Shown: positions 7,709-17,536 of the stretch, piece by piece | Position numbering within the stretch: position 1 is the first letter of the stretch | How the letters are laid out: every line of letters begins with the position of its first letter | From: Clostridia bacterium | GTDB taxonomy: Bacteria > Bacillota > Clostridia > UMGS1883 | Direction: 5' to 3' | Length of the DNA stretch: 44,138 nt | NCBI GenBank assembly: GCA_017505525.1 | Contig: JAFVPB010000044.1 | Coordinates: 76,662 to 120,799, forward strand | Made by a program: the position numbers and the translations under genes | The notes under the pieces: model-generated | What the model was told of the DNA's origin: nothing | The model's input: only the letters and a program-made list of their open reading frames with translations | Database searches by the model: none

Positions 7709-7757
7709 CCACCTCATCCACCGCAAGCGGTCCCCCTTCCCCTCAAGGGGAAGGCTT
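7709..7757 (-). repeat. Two-hairpin repeat, right (inverted) copy of cassette 1
   Basis: On the minus strand this reads AGCC, TTCCCCTTGAGGGGAA, GGGGG, a hairpin ACCGC-TT-GCGGT, then GGATGAGGTGG. The first hairpin is the same as in the left copy. The second has a wholly different stem but the same position, and the GATGAGGTG end is conserved. Confidence 0.85.
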
Positions 7758-7779
7758 TTGTCCCATGTATATCAAACTT

Positions 7780-7805
7780 TATAAAGACTGTATAATCTAG
7801 ATGCC
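7780..7805 (-). promoter_or_regulatory. Promoter-like repeat motif, copy 4
   Basis: The plus-strand core is TATAAAGACTGTATAAT and CTAGATGCC. The minus strand gives TTGGCA, about 18 bp and TATAAA, oriented toward the P-loop kinase gene whose ATG is 75 nt further on, with the right repeat copy lying in the leader. Confidence 0.6.
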
Positions 7806-7847
7806 AAGTTTTTTAGCAGTAGTTCGTTTCGTGTTGGGACTAAAAAG

Positions 7848-8945
7848 CTATCTTGATGTAATGTAAACTGAGTTGTTTTCCCACTTCACATCATATCCAA
7901 AAAATTCAGCAACATGTCTTACAGGAGTCATTGCTATTCCTTTCATAATCCGACATCCTGTGTCTATTGGCTTTTGAGAAGAGTTTTCAATTACAACATT
8001 TTCTCCCGGTAAAAAAACACAAACATTACCATCTTCTTCAAATCTAATACTTTCATCTCCACCGCTTACATATAACCCCAATGCTTTAGCTATGTTTTCG
8101 GCAGGCACAAGTGCTCTGTTATTTACAATAACAGGACCGTTATAGAACTTTATCCTTTGGTTGTTTAAATATACTTTAATTTCATCTTTTGACTTGTACT
8201 CAAACACCAGTTCTTCAAGTTTTCGACACTCTTCAATACTAAAAGAATAGCAATCACCATTAAAATAACACAACCATTTCCCGTCAAGAACGCTACTAAG
8301 ATAAAAATAGACTTCTTTATCATCCTTGACAGAAATTGTAAAACTTTCTCCCCCGTTAGTTGCAAACCCTCCGTCAACAGGAGCAAATTTTATATCAGAA
8401 ATGCACTTTTGTATTTCTTCAATCTCCGTCTTATCTGTTGTAAAGTAAGTATAGTATCCTGTTTTCAAAGGCGAATAAAATTCACCATAGTTCCCGCTGT
8501 TATAATATGAAATTTCAATGCCCTTTTTGACTTTAAAACCATATATCATATCCATAAAAGCATCATATTTATCCTTGTCAAACATATAAAACTTGCCGTT
8601 TATATTGCACATTCCGCAAGGGATATGCAATATAGCCTCAAAAGTATCATCAATATTTATACATACAGGGGAGATATCACTACAACGATGAGCTACGTCA
8701 TCTGGCACTATTTTCATAGTATTAATGAAATCAACTATAAATTTCATCTCGCTTGCATCAGTGGTTGTGTAGCTGCAATTCCAAAATGTTGACCCAGGGC
8801 TCGGACTACCGTTGTTGTATATCTTCTCAATTTTTATTTCATTGCAAGCCGAAGCATCAACGATAAAGCTTTCTTCAGATGCACAAGCTAACTGATTTAC
8901 TGCAAGTATGAATAAAATCATGGTAATTGCAATTATTCTTTTCAT
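7848..8945 (-). CDS. Secreted protein with C-terminal stalk domain
   Basis: This protein of 365 residues begins with a signal peptide (MKRIIAITMILFILAVNQLACA). The cysteine is preceded by QLA rather than a standard lipobox, so lipidation is uncertain. The central region is unassigned. The last 110 residues form a copper amine oxidase N-terminal-like stalk domain (NNQRIKF, VNNRALVPAENIAKALG, MTPVRHVAEFFGYDVKW). Such domains are common on clostridial surface proteins and probably bind wall polymers or assemble; here the domain is C-terminal. I start at 8945 with GAAAGGAAAA upstream; an ATG at 8969 lies inside the leader motif. Strong promoter TTGAGC-17-TATAAT at 8979-9007. Confidence 0.8.
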   Translation of the reverse strand: MKRIIAITMILFILAVNQLACASEESFIVDASACNEIKIEKIYNNGSPSPGSTFWNCSYTTTDASEMKFIVDFINTMKIVPDDVAHRCSDISPVCINIDDTFEAILHIPCGMCNINGKFYMFDKDKYDAFMDMIYGFKVKKGIEISYYNSGNYGEFYSPLKTGYYTYFTTDKTEIEEIQKCISDIKFAPVDGGFATNGGESFTISVKDDKEVYFYLSSVLDGKWLCYFNGDCYSFSIEECRKLEELVFEYKSKDEIKVYLNNQRIKFYNGPVIVNNRALVPAENIAKALGLYVSGGDESIRFEEDGNVCVFLPGENVVIENSSQKPIDTGCRIMKGIAMTPVRHVAEFFGYDVKWENNSVYITSR

Positions 8946-8950
8946 AGTTA

Positions 8951-9007
8951 TTTTTCCTTTCGACAACATTCGACAATCATTATAGGTTTAAATCAAATCC
9001 AGCTCAA
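8951..9007 (-). promoter_or_regulatory. Promoter and leader motif 2 of the stalk-domain gene
   Basis: On the minus strand TTGAGC (9007-9002), 17 bp and TATAAT (8984-8979) are followed by GATTGTCGAATGTTG and TCGAAAGGAAA. The leader nearly matches the one before the gene at 7056, including the ribosome site. Confidence 0.65.
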
Positions 9008-9100
9008 AATCCTGTTTTCTAGCACTTCAATTTTAACTGTTTAAATTATTGAATTCATTATATTATAAATGAAGGATATTTTCAAGTTTGATTAAAAAAT

Positions 9101-9137
9101 AAAATAGTATGTAAAAATTCATTTTACATACTATTTT
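9101..9137 (-). terminator. Terminator of the dnaE operon
   Basis: AAAATAGTATGTAAAA pairs with TTTTACATACTATTTT around a short loop, 6 nt past the stop of the 63-residue gene. The minus-strand exit is T-rich. Confidence 0.8.
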
Positions 9138-9142
9138 TGCTT

Positions 9143-9334
9143 TTATGCTGCTATTATAATTTCAAGTGCTTTTTCAAGCTCAGCTCTTGGAACAAGAATT
9201 TCGTAACAGTTATTTTCTGAATTATCTGTCGTGCATATTTTTTTCAGCATAACTATTATTCCATTTTCCTCGATAGACTTTCTAAGCTCATTCGCCTTTT
9301 CAAGGCACTGAGCCATATATACTGATGTCCACAT
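9143..9334 (-). CDS. Small DUF2007-like protein next to dnaE
   Basis: This 63-residue cytoplasmic protein begins MWTSVYMAQCLEKANEL and ends with EILVPRAELEKALEIIIA. It has the alpha-beta pattern of the small proteins often annotated as DUF2007 or putative signal-transducing proteins, which lie beside dnaE in many Clostridia. The function is not known. RBS AAAGGATAAG precedes the ATG. It is the last gene of the long operon and is followed by a terminator. Confidence 0.75.
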   Translation of the reverse strand: MWTSVYMAQCLEKANELRKSIEENGIIVMLKKICTTDNSENNCYEILVPRAELEKALEIIIAA

Positions 9335-9415
9335 AATTTCTTATCCTTTCATAGATAAACCTGTATTTTCAAGACGCAATGCACTTATAATACACCATTT
9401 TTTATTAATATGCAA

Positions 9416-12400
9416 CTATTTTTTTAAAAAAGCAACATTATTTCCTAATAAACTGTTAATTTCGGTTGCTAATTCATCACTTCCGTCGCACGTTACACTT
9501 GACGTAATAATACCAAGATCACAGTTAATTTCTATAGGACAAACTCCCCTGTGGCGCACAACAATATTTTTTATTGAATCAAGCTTATAAATGTTATCTC
9601 CAACAAGGTTCAGGCTCAAAATCTTTTCATCAGCATTAAATATGGATGCTGCCTCAAGAATAATTTTTGCATTTTCATCTTCCTTAATATCAAGCCTTCC
9701 GCTAATTACTACTATAGAATTCTCACTGACGATTGAATCTATTTTTGCAAGTATTTTCGGGAAAACTATAACCTCGACACTTCCTGTAAAATCCTCTATT
9801 GTTAAAAACGCCATATTGGTATTCGAGCGTGTAAGCTTATCTCTTCTCTGCGATATAATTCCGCAAACCGTGATATTATCGCCGTCGTTATAATCAAATT
9901 CCTGTGCTTCAGCAAGTTCTCCGCATTTAGCATATCCAAGAGATTCAATTTTTAAACGGTATTCATCAAGCGGATGCCCCGAAAGATATATTCCCGCAAC
10001 CTCTTTTTCCATATTTAAAAGTTCGCGCTTTGTATAATCGTTAACCTTATTTGGAAAAACATCAGTAGTTTCTTCTTCTGTAGTAAAGAAAGTAAACTGC
10101 CCAGCAATATTATTTTTTCCTGCTCTGGATTCTGAATCAATAATTTCTTCATAAACGGCAAGCTTTTGCGCACGAGTGCCATCCAAAGAATCAAATGCAC
10201 CGCTTTTGATAAGGCATTCAACACTGCGCTTATTAAGTTCTGTTATCATTCTTGAAACAAAATCACGCAGGCTTTTGAATTCTCCGTTCTTTTCGCGCTC
10301 AGCCACAAGCGCTTTAACAAAGTTTTCTCCAACGTTTTTAATTGTGGTAAGACCAAATCTGATTTCATTTCCCACAACGCTGAAATCAGCCCTGCTTTTG
10401 TTTATATCAGGTGGCAACACATTTATTCCATTATATGCACAGTTGTTTATATATGATGCAACTTTGTTGGTGTTGCCCATAACACTCGATATTAAAGCCG
10501 CCATAAACTGTGCTGGATACATACACTTAAGATATGCCGTTTGATACGTTACGTAAGAATATGCCGCTGCATGGCTTTTATTAAAAGCATACTGCGCGAA
10601 AGCATCCATATCATCGAATATGCTTTCAGCCGTTTTTTCATCAATACCGTTACGGATACATCCAACAAAACGCACTGAACCATCTTCATTATCCTCGCCA
10701 TAAATAAAGCTTTGCCTTGCGCGTTGCATTTCAGCTGCTTTTTTCTTACTCATAGCGCGGCGAACCTCATCTGCTCTTCCCATAGAAAAACCTGCAAGAG
10801 TACGAACTATCTGCATAACCTGTTCCTGATATACAATACATCCATACGTCATTTCAAGAATATCCTTTAAAAGCGGATGCTTATAAACAATGTTTTCAGG
10901 CGACATTTTATTTTTAATATATGCGGGAATAAAGTCCATAGGACCCGGTCTGTAAAGAGCAATACCTGCTGTGATATCTTCTATATTCTGCGGTTCAAGC
11001 CTTTTCATAAAGTTTCTCATTCCGCCGCTTTCAAGCTGAAAAACTCCGTCGGTATCACCCTCGGATATCATTTTATAAACCTTAGGTTCGTTATAATCTA
11101 TGTTATTGATATCTATATTTATTCCATCTTCTGCCGCAATTTTAACGGTGTCTTCAATAACCGTAAGGTTTCTTAAGCCCAAAAAGTCCATCTTAAGAAG
11201 ACCAAGTTCCTCCACGGTATCCTTTGTGAACTGTGTGGAAATTATATCTTCGCTTCTTTGAACCGGAACGTATGTTGAAACCGGATTACCAGCTATAACA
11301 ACGCCTGCGGCATGCGTGCCTATATTGCGCGGAAGTCCTTCAACTGCACGCGCAGTATCAATGAGTGTTTTTGTATCGGCAGAAGAATTATACGCTTCTT
11401 TCAATTTTGGATTTTCAAGAGCCAAATCAATTGTCATCCCAAGCTCCATAGGAACCATTTTAGCAACAACATCCACATCATTATAAGGCATTCCAAGAAC
11501 TCTTCCGCAATCCCTTATAGCACCACGTGCTTTCATTGTGCCGAATGTACCAATCTGGCTAACGTTTTCTGCACCATATTTTTCTATAACGTAATTGATA
11601 ACCTCTGCTCTTCTCTTCGGGCAAAAGTCAACGTCGATATCGGGCATACTAACACGCTCGGGATTAAGAAATCTTTCAAAAATAAGATTAAAACGAATAG
11701 GCTCGATATCTGTTATTCTCAGCGCATACGAAACAAGGCTTCCTGCCGCACTACCTCTTCCTGGTCCTACGGGAATGCCGTTTTTCTTTGCATAGTTAAT
11801 AAAGTCCCACACAATTAAGAAATAATCTGTAAAGCCCATCGACTTTATAACGCCAAGCTCATACGAAAGTCTTTCTTTTAATTCATCTGTAATTTCATCA
11901 TATCTTTCATTAAGACCGTTTTCACAAAGCATTGTAAGATAATCAAAGTGGTCCATATTATCGGGCACCTGATATGATGGCAAATGCCTTTCTCCAAATG
12001 TAAATTCAAAATTACACTTATCAGCAATTAACTGCGTATTTTCTATTGCCTCTTTTGCATATGGAAAAAGTGCTTTCATCTCATCTTCGCTTTTTAAGTA
12101 AAATTCATCCGTTTCAAATCGCATTCTGTTTTCGTCGTCAAGTGTTTTTCCCGTTTGAATACATATTAAAACGTCTTGATTGTGTGCATCTTCACGCGAT
12201 AAGTAATGAACGTCGTTTGTTGCAACAAGTGGTGTGTCCGTTTCCTTTGCAAGCTTTACAAGCAGCGGATTCAGTCTTTTTTGTTCTTCAATTCCATGGT
12301 CCTGAAGTTCTATATAAAACTCATCAAAAAGCTCTTTATAATCTTCCACAACCTTTTTTGCGTATTCGTAATTTCCATTTAAAAGTGCTTTTGGTATTTC

Positions 12401-12817
12401 GCCCGCAAGACAGGCTGAAAGTGCAATTAATCCACCTTTATATTTTTCGAGCACACTGCGGTCAACACGCGGTCTGTAATAAAAGCCATCCACAAAGCCT
12501 GCAGATACTATTCTTATTAGATTATCATAACCTTCTTTATTTTTGCACAGCAAAATAAGATGGTTCGTTCCGTTTTCTTCTCTTCCGCCGCCTTTTTCAA
12601 GATGATTAAGAGTTGTATATACCTCACATCCTATAATCGGCTTGATTCCCTCTTTTTTACAGGCTTTATAAAAATCCACAACGCCATACATAACGCCATG
12701 GTCAGTAAGAGCTACGGCAGTCTGTCCAAGCTCTTTTGCCTTTTTGGGAAGTTCTGAAATACGGCACATTCCATCGAGCAAGCTATATTCACTATGTAAA
12801 TGTAAATGAGTAAACAT
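9416..12817 (-). CDS. dnaE: DNA polymerase III subunit alpha
   Basis: This is a replicative C-family DNA polymerase of 1133 residues, close to the usual length. The PHP domain is at the N-terminus (THLHLHSEYS, residues 3-12), here with its metal-binding histidines intact. The palm has GPGRGSAAGS (351-360) and PDIDVDFCP with catalytic Asp393 and Asp395; the third Asp is expected in KMDFLGLRNL near 545. A helix-hairpin-helix region follows, then an OB-fold domain (VCGIISQRRD, FLTIEDFTGSVEVIVFP). There is no proofreading exonuclease domain, so it is DnaE rather than PolC. It starts 3 nt after whiA and is the penultimate gene of the operon. Confidence 0.98.
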   Translation of the reverse strand: MFTHLHLHSEYSLLDGMCRISELPKKAKELGQTAVALTDHGVMYGVVDFYKACKKEGIKPIIGCEVYTTLNHLEKGGGREENGTNHLILLCKNKEGYDNLIRIVSAGFVDGFYYRPRVDRSVLEKYKGGLIALSACLAGEIPKALLNGNYEYAKKVVEDYKELFDEFYIELQDHGIEEQKRLNPLLVKLAKETDTPLVATNDVHYLSREDAHNQDVLICIQTGKTLDDENRMRFETDEFYLKSEDEMKALFPYAKEAIENTQLIADKCNFEFTFGERHLPSYQVPDNMDHFDYLTMLCENGLNERYDEITDELKERLSYELGVIKSMGFTDYFLIVWDFINYAKKNGIPVGPGRGSAAGSLVSYALRITDIEPIRFNLIFERFLNPERVSMPDIDVDFCPKRRAEVINYVIEKYGAENVSQIGTFGTMKARGAIRDCGRVLGMPYNDVDVVAKMVPMELGMTIDLALENPKLKEAYNSSADTKTLIDTARAVEGLPRNIGTHAAGVVIAGNPVSTYVPVQRSEDIISTQFTKDTVEELGLLKMDFLGLRNLTVIEDTVKIAAEDGINIDINNIDYNEPKVYKMISEGDTDGVFQLESGGMRNFMKRLEPQNIEDITAGIALYRPGPMDFIPAYIKNKMSPENIVYKHPLLKDILEMTYGCIVYQEQVMQIVRTLAGFSMGRADEVRRAMSKKKAAEMQRARQSFIYGEDNEDGSVRFVGCIRNGIDEKTAESIFDDMDAFAQYAFNKSHAAAYSYVTYQTAYLKCMYPAQFMAALISSVMGNTNKVASYINNCAYNGINVLPPDINKSRADFSVVGNEIRFGLTTIKNVGENFVKALVAEREKNGEFKSLRDFVSRMITELNKRSVECLIKSGAFDSLDGTRAQKLAVYEEIIDSESRAGKNNIAGQFTFFTTEEETTDVFPNKVNDYTKRELLNMEKEVAGIYLSGHPLDEYRLKIESLGYAKCGELAEAQEFDYNDGDNITVCGIISQRRDKLTRSNTNMAFLTIEDFTGSVEVIVFPKILAKIDSIVSENSIVVISGRLDIKEDENAKIILEAASIFNADEKILSLNLVGDNIYKLDSIKNIVVRHRGVCPIEINCDLGIITSSVTCDGSDELATEINSLLGNNVAFLKK

Positions 12818-12820
12818 CTG

Positions 12821-13705
12821 TTAATTCTCTGCCTTTTCAATTATTTTATTGAGTCTTCTGCTTACAATACTTTTGCTTACGGGTGGCTGCATACGTTTAC
12901 CTATCTGCTCAAGGCTGTCGTCGGGATATTCAAGCCTTATCTGTGCAAGTATTTTTGTTTCTTCATCAAGCTTGTCCCATGCAGGCGTATCAATTATCTT
13001 TTCAATTGCACCTCTCTGTCTTACAGAAGCATTTACTGTTTTTCCTAAATTTGCAATCTGACAATTGTTCTGACGATTAATTTTATTGCTCAAAGTTTTT
13101 TGAATATACGCATTCATATATTCCATCATATTTTTATGTGCTCCTACAACGCTTAAAAAGTCGCTGATAGATGTGCTGTCTTTCATATATGCAACGTAGT
13201 AATTTTTTCTTTTAACCAAATTGGCGTGCAAATCAAACTCCTCTAAAAGCTCAAGCGCCAGCTGAGCCATATATTCATTATATGTGAAAAATTCGCACGA
13301 ATAGGTTTTTTCAGGATCAGCAATAGTTCCACTGACTATAAATGCACCCCTTAAAAAGGCCCTTTTATCTTCTCCTGATTGAAAAATATCCTCGTCAAGA
13401 GAAATTTCTCCGTCTTCTGAAATATAAACGCCAAGTTCCTCAGTCATCTCTGTTGGAATGCGGATAAGATAAGCTGATTTTTTCTCTAAAACATCTATAT
13501 TTATTTCTTTATTGATTGATTTTTTAAATAAAACCTGAAGCCTTGCCGCTATCTCTGCGTGCTGTGTTTTAACAACAACATCACCCTTATCTTCATTTTC
13601 GCCAAAGATTAGCATTGCCGCAAGCTCTGAAGAAGCCTCTTTCGAGCTTTGTATATATAATTCACATAATTCGTTTTTCACTTCAGCAGAAAACGATTTA
13701 ACCAT
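12821..13705 (-). CDS. whiA: DNA-binding protein WhiA
   Basis: WhiA is a 294-residue regulator found in nearly all Gram-positive bacteria, linked to cell division and, in Actinobacteria, sporulation. The N-terminal two thirds match the LAGLIDADG-like fold (RAFLRGAFIVSGTIADPEK, residues about 114-132). The C-terminus carries the helix-turn-helix (LEQIGKRM and KSIVSRRLNKI). The gene lies in the standard murB-rapZ-whiA order, 5 nt after rapZ. The length is slightly below the usual 310-330, but no domain is missing. Confidence 0.97.
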   Translation of the reverse strand: MVKSFSAEVKNELCELYIQSSKEASSELAAMLIFGENEDKGDVVVKTQHAEIAARLQVLFKKSINKEINIDVLEKKSAYLIRIPTEMTEELGVYISEDGEISLDEDIFQSGEDKRAFLRGAFIVSGTIADPEKTYSCEFFTYNEYMAQLALELLEEFDLHANLVKRKNYYVAYMKDSTSISDFLSVVGAHKNMMEYMNAYIQKTLSNKINRQNNCQIANLGKTVNASVRQRGAIEKIIDTPAWDKLDEETKILAQIRLEYPDDSLEQIGKRMQPPVSKSIVSRRLNKIIEKAEN

Positions 13706-13710
13706 ATATA

Positions 13711-14565
13711 TCAGTCCTTTATCATATCCCTGTGACGTATAACGGTGTTATAACCATTGGATTTTAAGATTTTTGCAATTGATTCACAAACAGCCACACT
13801 TCTGTGGCGTCCTCCTGTGCAACCGAAGCATATAACAAGCTGATTTTTCCCCTCTTCTATATACTGCGGCATAAGCATTAAAAGCATATCTTCAAGTTTT
13901 TTTATAAAAGAACGTGCTATATCATTATCCGTTACGTAATTAAAAACCTGAATTTCAGTTCCGTTATGCTCTTTTAATTCTTCAACATAATATGGATTAG
14001 GAAGAAATCTAACATCGAAAACCAAATCGGCATCACGCGGCAGACCATATTTAAAGCCGAAAGACTGTAGTTCAATTTTAAAATATTCGTTTTTATCGCC
14101 GTTTCCGTAAAGCTCGAATATAGTACTTTTCAACTCTTTTGTTAAAAGATTAGACGTATCAATCACTCGACTTGCTTCTCCGCGCAAAAAGGAAAGCTGT
14201 TCTCTTTCAAGAGCAATTCCACATTCAATGCTTCCGTTTGGTGCGAGAATATGTGTTCTTCTTGTTTCTTTATATCTCTTAATAATAACTTCTTCATCAG
14301 CTTCAAGGAAAAGAATTTCGTAATTAATTGAATTCTTTTTTAGTGCTTTAAGTGAATTTCCTATTTCCTTAAGCGATTCTCCGCCTCTTATATCCACAAC
14401 TATTGCAACATTTTCAAATTTATTATCTACTGCACACATTTTTGCAAAGGTTTCAAGAAAAACTATCGGAAAATTATCTATGCAATAGTATCCAATATCT
14501 TCAAGGGCGTGGATAACTTGTGTTTTCCCTGCTCCGCCCATTCCTGTTACAATTAAAAATTTCAC
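13711..14565 (-). CDS. rapZ: RNase adapter protein RapZ / nucleotide-binding YvcJ
   Basis: This P-loop protein of 284 residues binds ATP/GTP. In Gram-positives it is YvcJ; in enterics RapZ guides RNase E to small RNAs of amino-sugar synthesis. Walker A is GMGGAGKT (residues 8-15), where most homologs have GxSGAGKS. The C-terminal domain keeps CFGCTGGRHRSVAVCE, the conserved metabolite-binding segment. It starts with GTG, with GGAG upstream inside the end of murB, only 2 nt after the murB stop. Confidence 0.96.
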   Translation of the reverse strand: MKFLIVTGMGGAGKTQVIHALEDIGYYCIDNFPIVFLETFAKMCAVDNKFENVAIVVDIRGGESLKEIGNSLKALKKNSINYEILFLEADEEVIIKRYKETRRTHILAPNGSIECGIALEREQLSFLRGEASRVIDTSNLLTKELKSTIFELYGNGDKNEYFKIELQSFGFKYGLPRDADLVFDVRFLPNPYYVEELKEHNGTEIQVFNYVTDNDIARSFIKKLEDMLLMLMPQYIEEGKNQLVICFGCTGGRHRSVAVCESIAKILKSNGYNTVIRHRDMIKD

Positions 14566-14567
14566 AA

Positions 14568-15464
14568 TTAATCACTCCAGTATTTTACCTCTGGTTCAAG
14601 AAAAACATTATGTTTTTCATAAACCTTTTCCTGAACGTATGAAATAAGGTCTGTTATATCCTTTGTTGTTGCATTTCCCTTATTTATAATAAAGCCTGCG
14701 TGCTTTTCGCTTACTTGTGCTCCACCAATTGAATAACCTTTAAGTCCTGTAGTTTCTATAAGTTGACCTGCAAAATATCCTGTAGGTCGTTTAAATGTGC
14801 TGCCGGCACTTGGATATTCAAGCGGTTGCTTTTCCTTGCGCTTATATGAAAGCTCTGCCATTTTTTCACGAATTTCATCACTATCGCCTTTTTCAAGGAC
14901 AAAAGAGGCACCTGTAATTATACAATTGGTATCCATAAGAGCACTATATCTGTACCCGAACTCCATTTCTGCTCCTGTTGCAACATGTTCTTCTCCGGAT
15001 GGGTCGATATACCTTACGGCTTCTGTTACCTGTTTCATTTCTCCACCATATGCACCTGCATTCATTATTAAGGCACCACCTACTGTACCGGGGATACCTG
15101 CTGCAAATTCAAATCTTGTAAGTGATTCTTCAAGTGCAACTTTACTTACAGCTGCAAGTGTTGCCCCTGCATATGCAGTGATACAGTTTTCAAACACATT
15201 AATGCCCGATAGTGCCTTTCCTATAGAAATAACAGGTGTTTTTAACCCATCATCGCTTACCAGAAGATTGCTTCCATTTCCAAGTATATAATACGGAATT
15301 TTAGCCTCAAATAAAAACTTTAAAACGTTTTTTATATCCTCAACCGATTCGGGAACGATGAATGTTTCCGCCTTGCCACCCGTCTTAAACGTTGTATGTT
15401 TTGTCATATCAACATTCTTTAATATTTTACTTTCATCTATTACTTCCCTTAAATTGTTAAGCAT
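14568..15464 (-). CDS. murB: UDP-N-acetylenolpyruvoylglucosamine reductase
   Basis: MurB reduces UDP-GlcNAc-enolpyruvate to UDP-MurNAc with NADPH and FAD, a committed step of peptidoglycan synthesis. This 298-residue protein has the FAD-binding LGNGSNLLVSDDG, AGIPGTVGGALIMNAGAYGG, the catalytic-serine loop PSAGSTFKRP, and the C-terminal glutamate region LEPEVKYW. It is the usual Gram-positive form. RBS GAGGTAAG precedes the ATG. It lies between hprK and rapZ, the usual order. Confidence 0.98.
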   Translation of the reverse strand: MLNNLREVIDESKILKNVDMTKHTTFKTGGKAETFIVPESVEDIKNVLKFLFEAKIPYYILGNGSNLLVSDDGLKTPVISIGKALSGINVFENCITAYAGATLAAVSKVALEESLTRFEFAAGIPGTVGGALIMNAGAYGGEMKQVTEAVRYIDPSGEEHVATGAEMEFGYRYSALMDTNCIITGASFVLEKGDSDEIREKMAELSYKRKEKQPLEYPSAGSTFKRPTGYFAGQLIETTGLKGYSIGGAQVSEKHAGFIINKGNATTKDITDLISYVQEKVYEKHNVFLEPEVKYWSD

Positions 15465-15479
15465 ACTAACTTACCTCAC

Positions 15480-16442
15480 TTAAAAAATGTCTTTGCTAGA
15501 AAGCTCTATACCCTGCATCTGCTTACTTAATCTTTCGCTTAACTCTTCTGCAGCATTATATCCCATAATCTGCTGACGATGGTTCATTGCTGCTATTTCA
15601 ATAATTACTGCAAGATTTCGTCCTGGTTTTACAGGCACTGTTAAAGACGGAACCTTAATCCCAAGTATATCTGTAACCTCTTTATCAAGGCCAAGACGTT
15701 CGTAGTTTTTCCCTTGCTGCCAAAGTTCGAGGTTGATAACAAGATTAATATTTTCAGTATTTTTAACTGCACCCATACCGAAAATCTTCTTAACATCAAT
15801 TATTCCTATTCCTCGAAGTTCAATAAAATGTCTTATGATTTCAGGTGAGCTTCCAACAAGAGTTTTAGCAGAAACTCTTCTTATATCAACTGCATCATCG
15901 GCTACAAGTCGGTGCCCGCGTTTTATAAGCTCAACAGCTGTTTCACTTTTGCCAACTCCGCTTTCGCCTAAAAGTAAAACGCCCTCACCATAAACCTCAA
16001 CCAAAACACCGTGGCGCGTAATCATCGGTGCAAGAGACAGGTTCAAAAAAGCAATAAGAGCCGCCATAAATGATGATGTACTGTCTTCTGTGCGAAGTAT
16101 CGGAATTTCATATTTTTTAGCAGCCGCTATGAATTCTTCTGTGTAATCAAGTCCTCTTGTGATAACGATTGCCGGAACTTTTTTCTGCATAAGATTATCG
16201 TATGCGATTTTGCGTTCCTCTTTTGTTTTACTCATCATATAAAAGTGTTCAACCTTACCTAAAATCTGTATGCGTGTATTGTCGAAATAGTCAAAATAAT
16301 TTTCGCTCAGCTGAATTCCAGGACGATGAACATCACTTGAAGAAACAATCTTTTCTTCCAAACCATCGGGCACATATATCTTTTCAAGATGAAATTCTTC
16401 AATAATCCTTGTTAATTTAACCGTTCTTAATTTTCCATCCAT
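15480..16442 (-). CDS. hprK: HPr kinase/phosphorylase
   Basis: HprK phosphorylates and dephosphorylates Ser46 of HPr and so controls carbon catabolite repression. The 320-residue protein has the N-terminal domain followed by Walker A GESGVGKSE (near residue 155) and the HprK signature region LRGIGIIDVKKIFGMGAVK. The C-terminal KVPSLTVPVKPGRNLAVIIE is also typical. It acts in the cytoplasm on the phosphotransferase system. RBS AAGGAGAA, 12 nt after prfA. Confidence 0.98.
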   Translation of the reverse strand: MDGKLRTVKLTRIIEEFHLEKIYVPDGLEEKIVSSSDVHRPGIQLSENYFDYFDNTRIQILGKVEHFYMMSKTKEERKIAYDNLMQKKVPAIVITRGLDYTEEFIAAAKKYEIPILRTEDSTSSFMAALIAFLNLSLAPMITRHGVLVEVYGEGVLLLGESGVGKSETAVELIKRGHRLVADDAVDIRRVSAKTLVGSSPEIIRHFIELRGIGIIDVKKIFGMGAVKNTENINLVINLELWQQGKNYERLGLDKEVTDILGIKVPSLTVPVKPGRNLAVIIEIAAMNHRQQIMGYNAAEELSERLSKQMQGIELSSKDIF

Positions 16443-16453
16443 AGTAATTCTCC

Positions 16454-17524
16454 TTAATCCTGTGTATTTTTCAGCTTTTCACTTTGATAATGCGTGATTA
16501 AAGAATCAATAATTTCGTCTAAATCTCCGTTCATAATAGCCTCTATTTTATAAAGAGTAAGATTAATTCTGTGGTCGCTTACTCTTCCCTGAGGGAAGTT
16601 GTATGTTCTTATTCGCTCGCTTCTATCTCCGCTTCCAACCTGACTTTTTCTTTCCTGGCTGATAGCATCGTTACGTTGCGATTCATAGAATTCGTAAAGA
16701 CGACTTCTGAGAACTTTTAAAGCTTTATCCTTATTTTTATGCTGGCTCTTTTCGTCCTGACACGAAACAACAAGTCCTGTTGGAATATGGGTTACACGAA
16801 CAGCCGAGTCCGTTGTATTAACGCACTGACCTCCGGGACCGCCTGCGCGGAATACATCAATTCTTAAATCGTTTGCATTTATTTCAAATTCAACTTCTTC
16901 AACCTCGGGCAAAACGGCAACTGTTGCAGCACTTGTGTGAATTCTACCACCCGATTCTGTTTCAGGTACTCGCTGAACTCTGTGAACACCGCTTTCGTAT
17001 TTAAGGCGACTGTATGCACCATCGCCCTCGACTGTAAAGGTTATTTCCTTGTAGCCCCCAAGCTCTGTTGGGTTTGAATTCATTATATCAATTTTCCATC
17101 CATGGTTTTCAGCATACATACTATACATTCTGAAAAGCGAGCCTGCAAAAAGTGCTGCTTCCTCTCCACCTGTGCCACCACGGATTTCAACAATTACATT
17201 CTTTTCATCGTTAGGGTCTTTGGGAATAAGAAGTATTTTTAAATCTTCTTCAAGCTGTGCTATTTTCTCCTTATTTTCTTCTATTTCAAGAAGCAGAAGT
17301 TCTTCAAAATCTTTATCAGGCTTTTCTTCAAGCATTTCCTGGCTTGATTCTATTGCCTCTTTAGCCTTTTTATACTCCCTGTATTTTTCAACTATGGGTG
17401 TAATATCCGAATTTTCCTTGCAAAGCTTTCTCCATTTATTCTGGTCAGCTATAATTTCCGGATCACTTATTTTCTGGGAAAGCTCTTCATATCTTTCCTC
17501 TATAAAAGCAAGTTTAGTAAACAT
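16454..17524 (-). CDS. prfA: Peptide chain release factor 1
   Basis: RF1 recognises UAA and UAG stop codons and triggers peptide release. The 356-residue protein has GGQ in [18 protein letters not shown], the catalytic loop, and the codon-recognition stretch [19 protein letters not shown], in which PET is the PxT motif of Gram-positive RF1. The length is normal and RBS GGAGG lies upstream. It follows ispA within the operon. I see no prmC methyltransferase gene beside it, although it is a common neighbour. Confidence 0.97.
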   Translation of the reverse strand: MFTKLAFIEERYEELSQKISDPEIIADQNKWRKLCKENSDITPIVEKYREYKKAKEAIESSQEMLEEKPDKDFEELLLLEIEENKEKIAQLEEDLKILLIPKDPNDEKNVIVEIRGGTGGEEAALFAGSLFRMYSMYAENHGWKIDIMNSNPTELGGYKEITFTVEGDGAYSRLKYESGVHRVQRVPETESGGRIHTSAATVAVLPEVEEVEFEINANDLRIDVFRAGGPGGQCVNTTDSAVRVTHIPTGLVVSCQDEKSQHKNKDKALKVLRSRLYEFYESQRNDAISQERKSQVGSGDRSERIRTYNFPQGRVSDHRINLTLYKIEAIMNGDLDEIIDSLITHYQSEKLKNTQD

Positions 17525-17536
17525 ATATATCCTCCG

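Noticed and set aside
7135-7757. Prophage, or IS element encoding its own transposase
   Set aside because: No integrase, transposase or phage structural gene is present; the only gene between the repeats is a kinase-like ATPase.
12046-12558. 170-residue plus-strand open frame opposite dnaE (and similar long antisense frames opposite xseA, rnf and prfA)
   Set aside because: These are shadows of strongly conserved minus-strand genes, lacking ribosome sites and recognisable domains.
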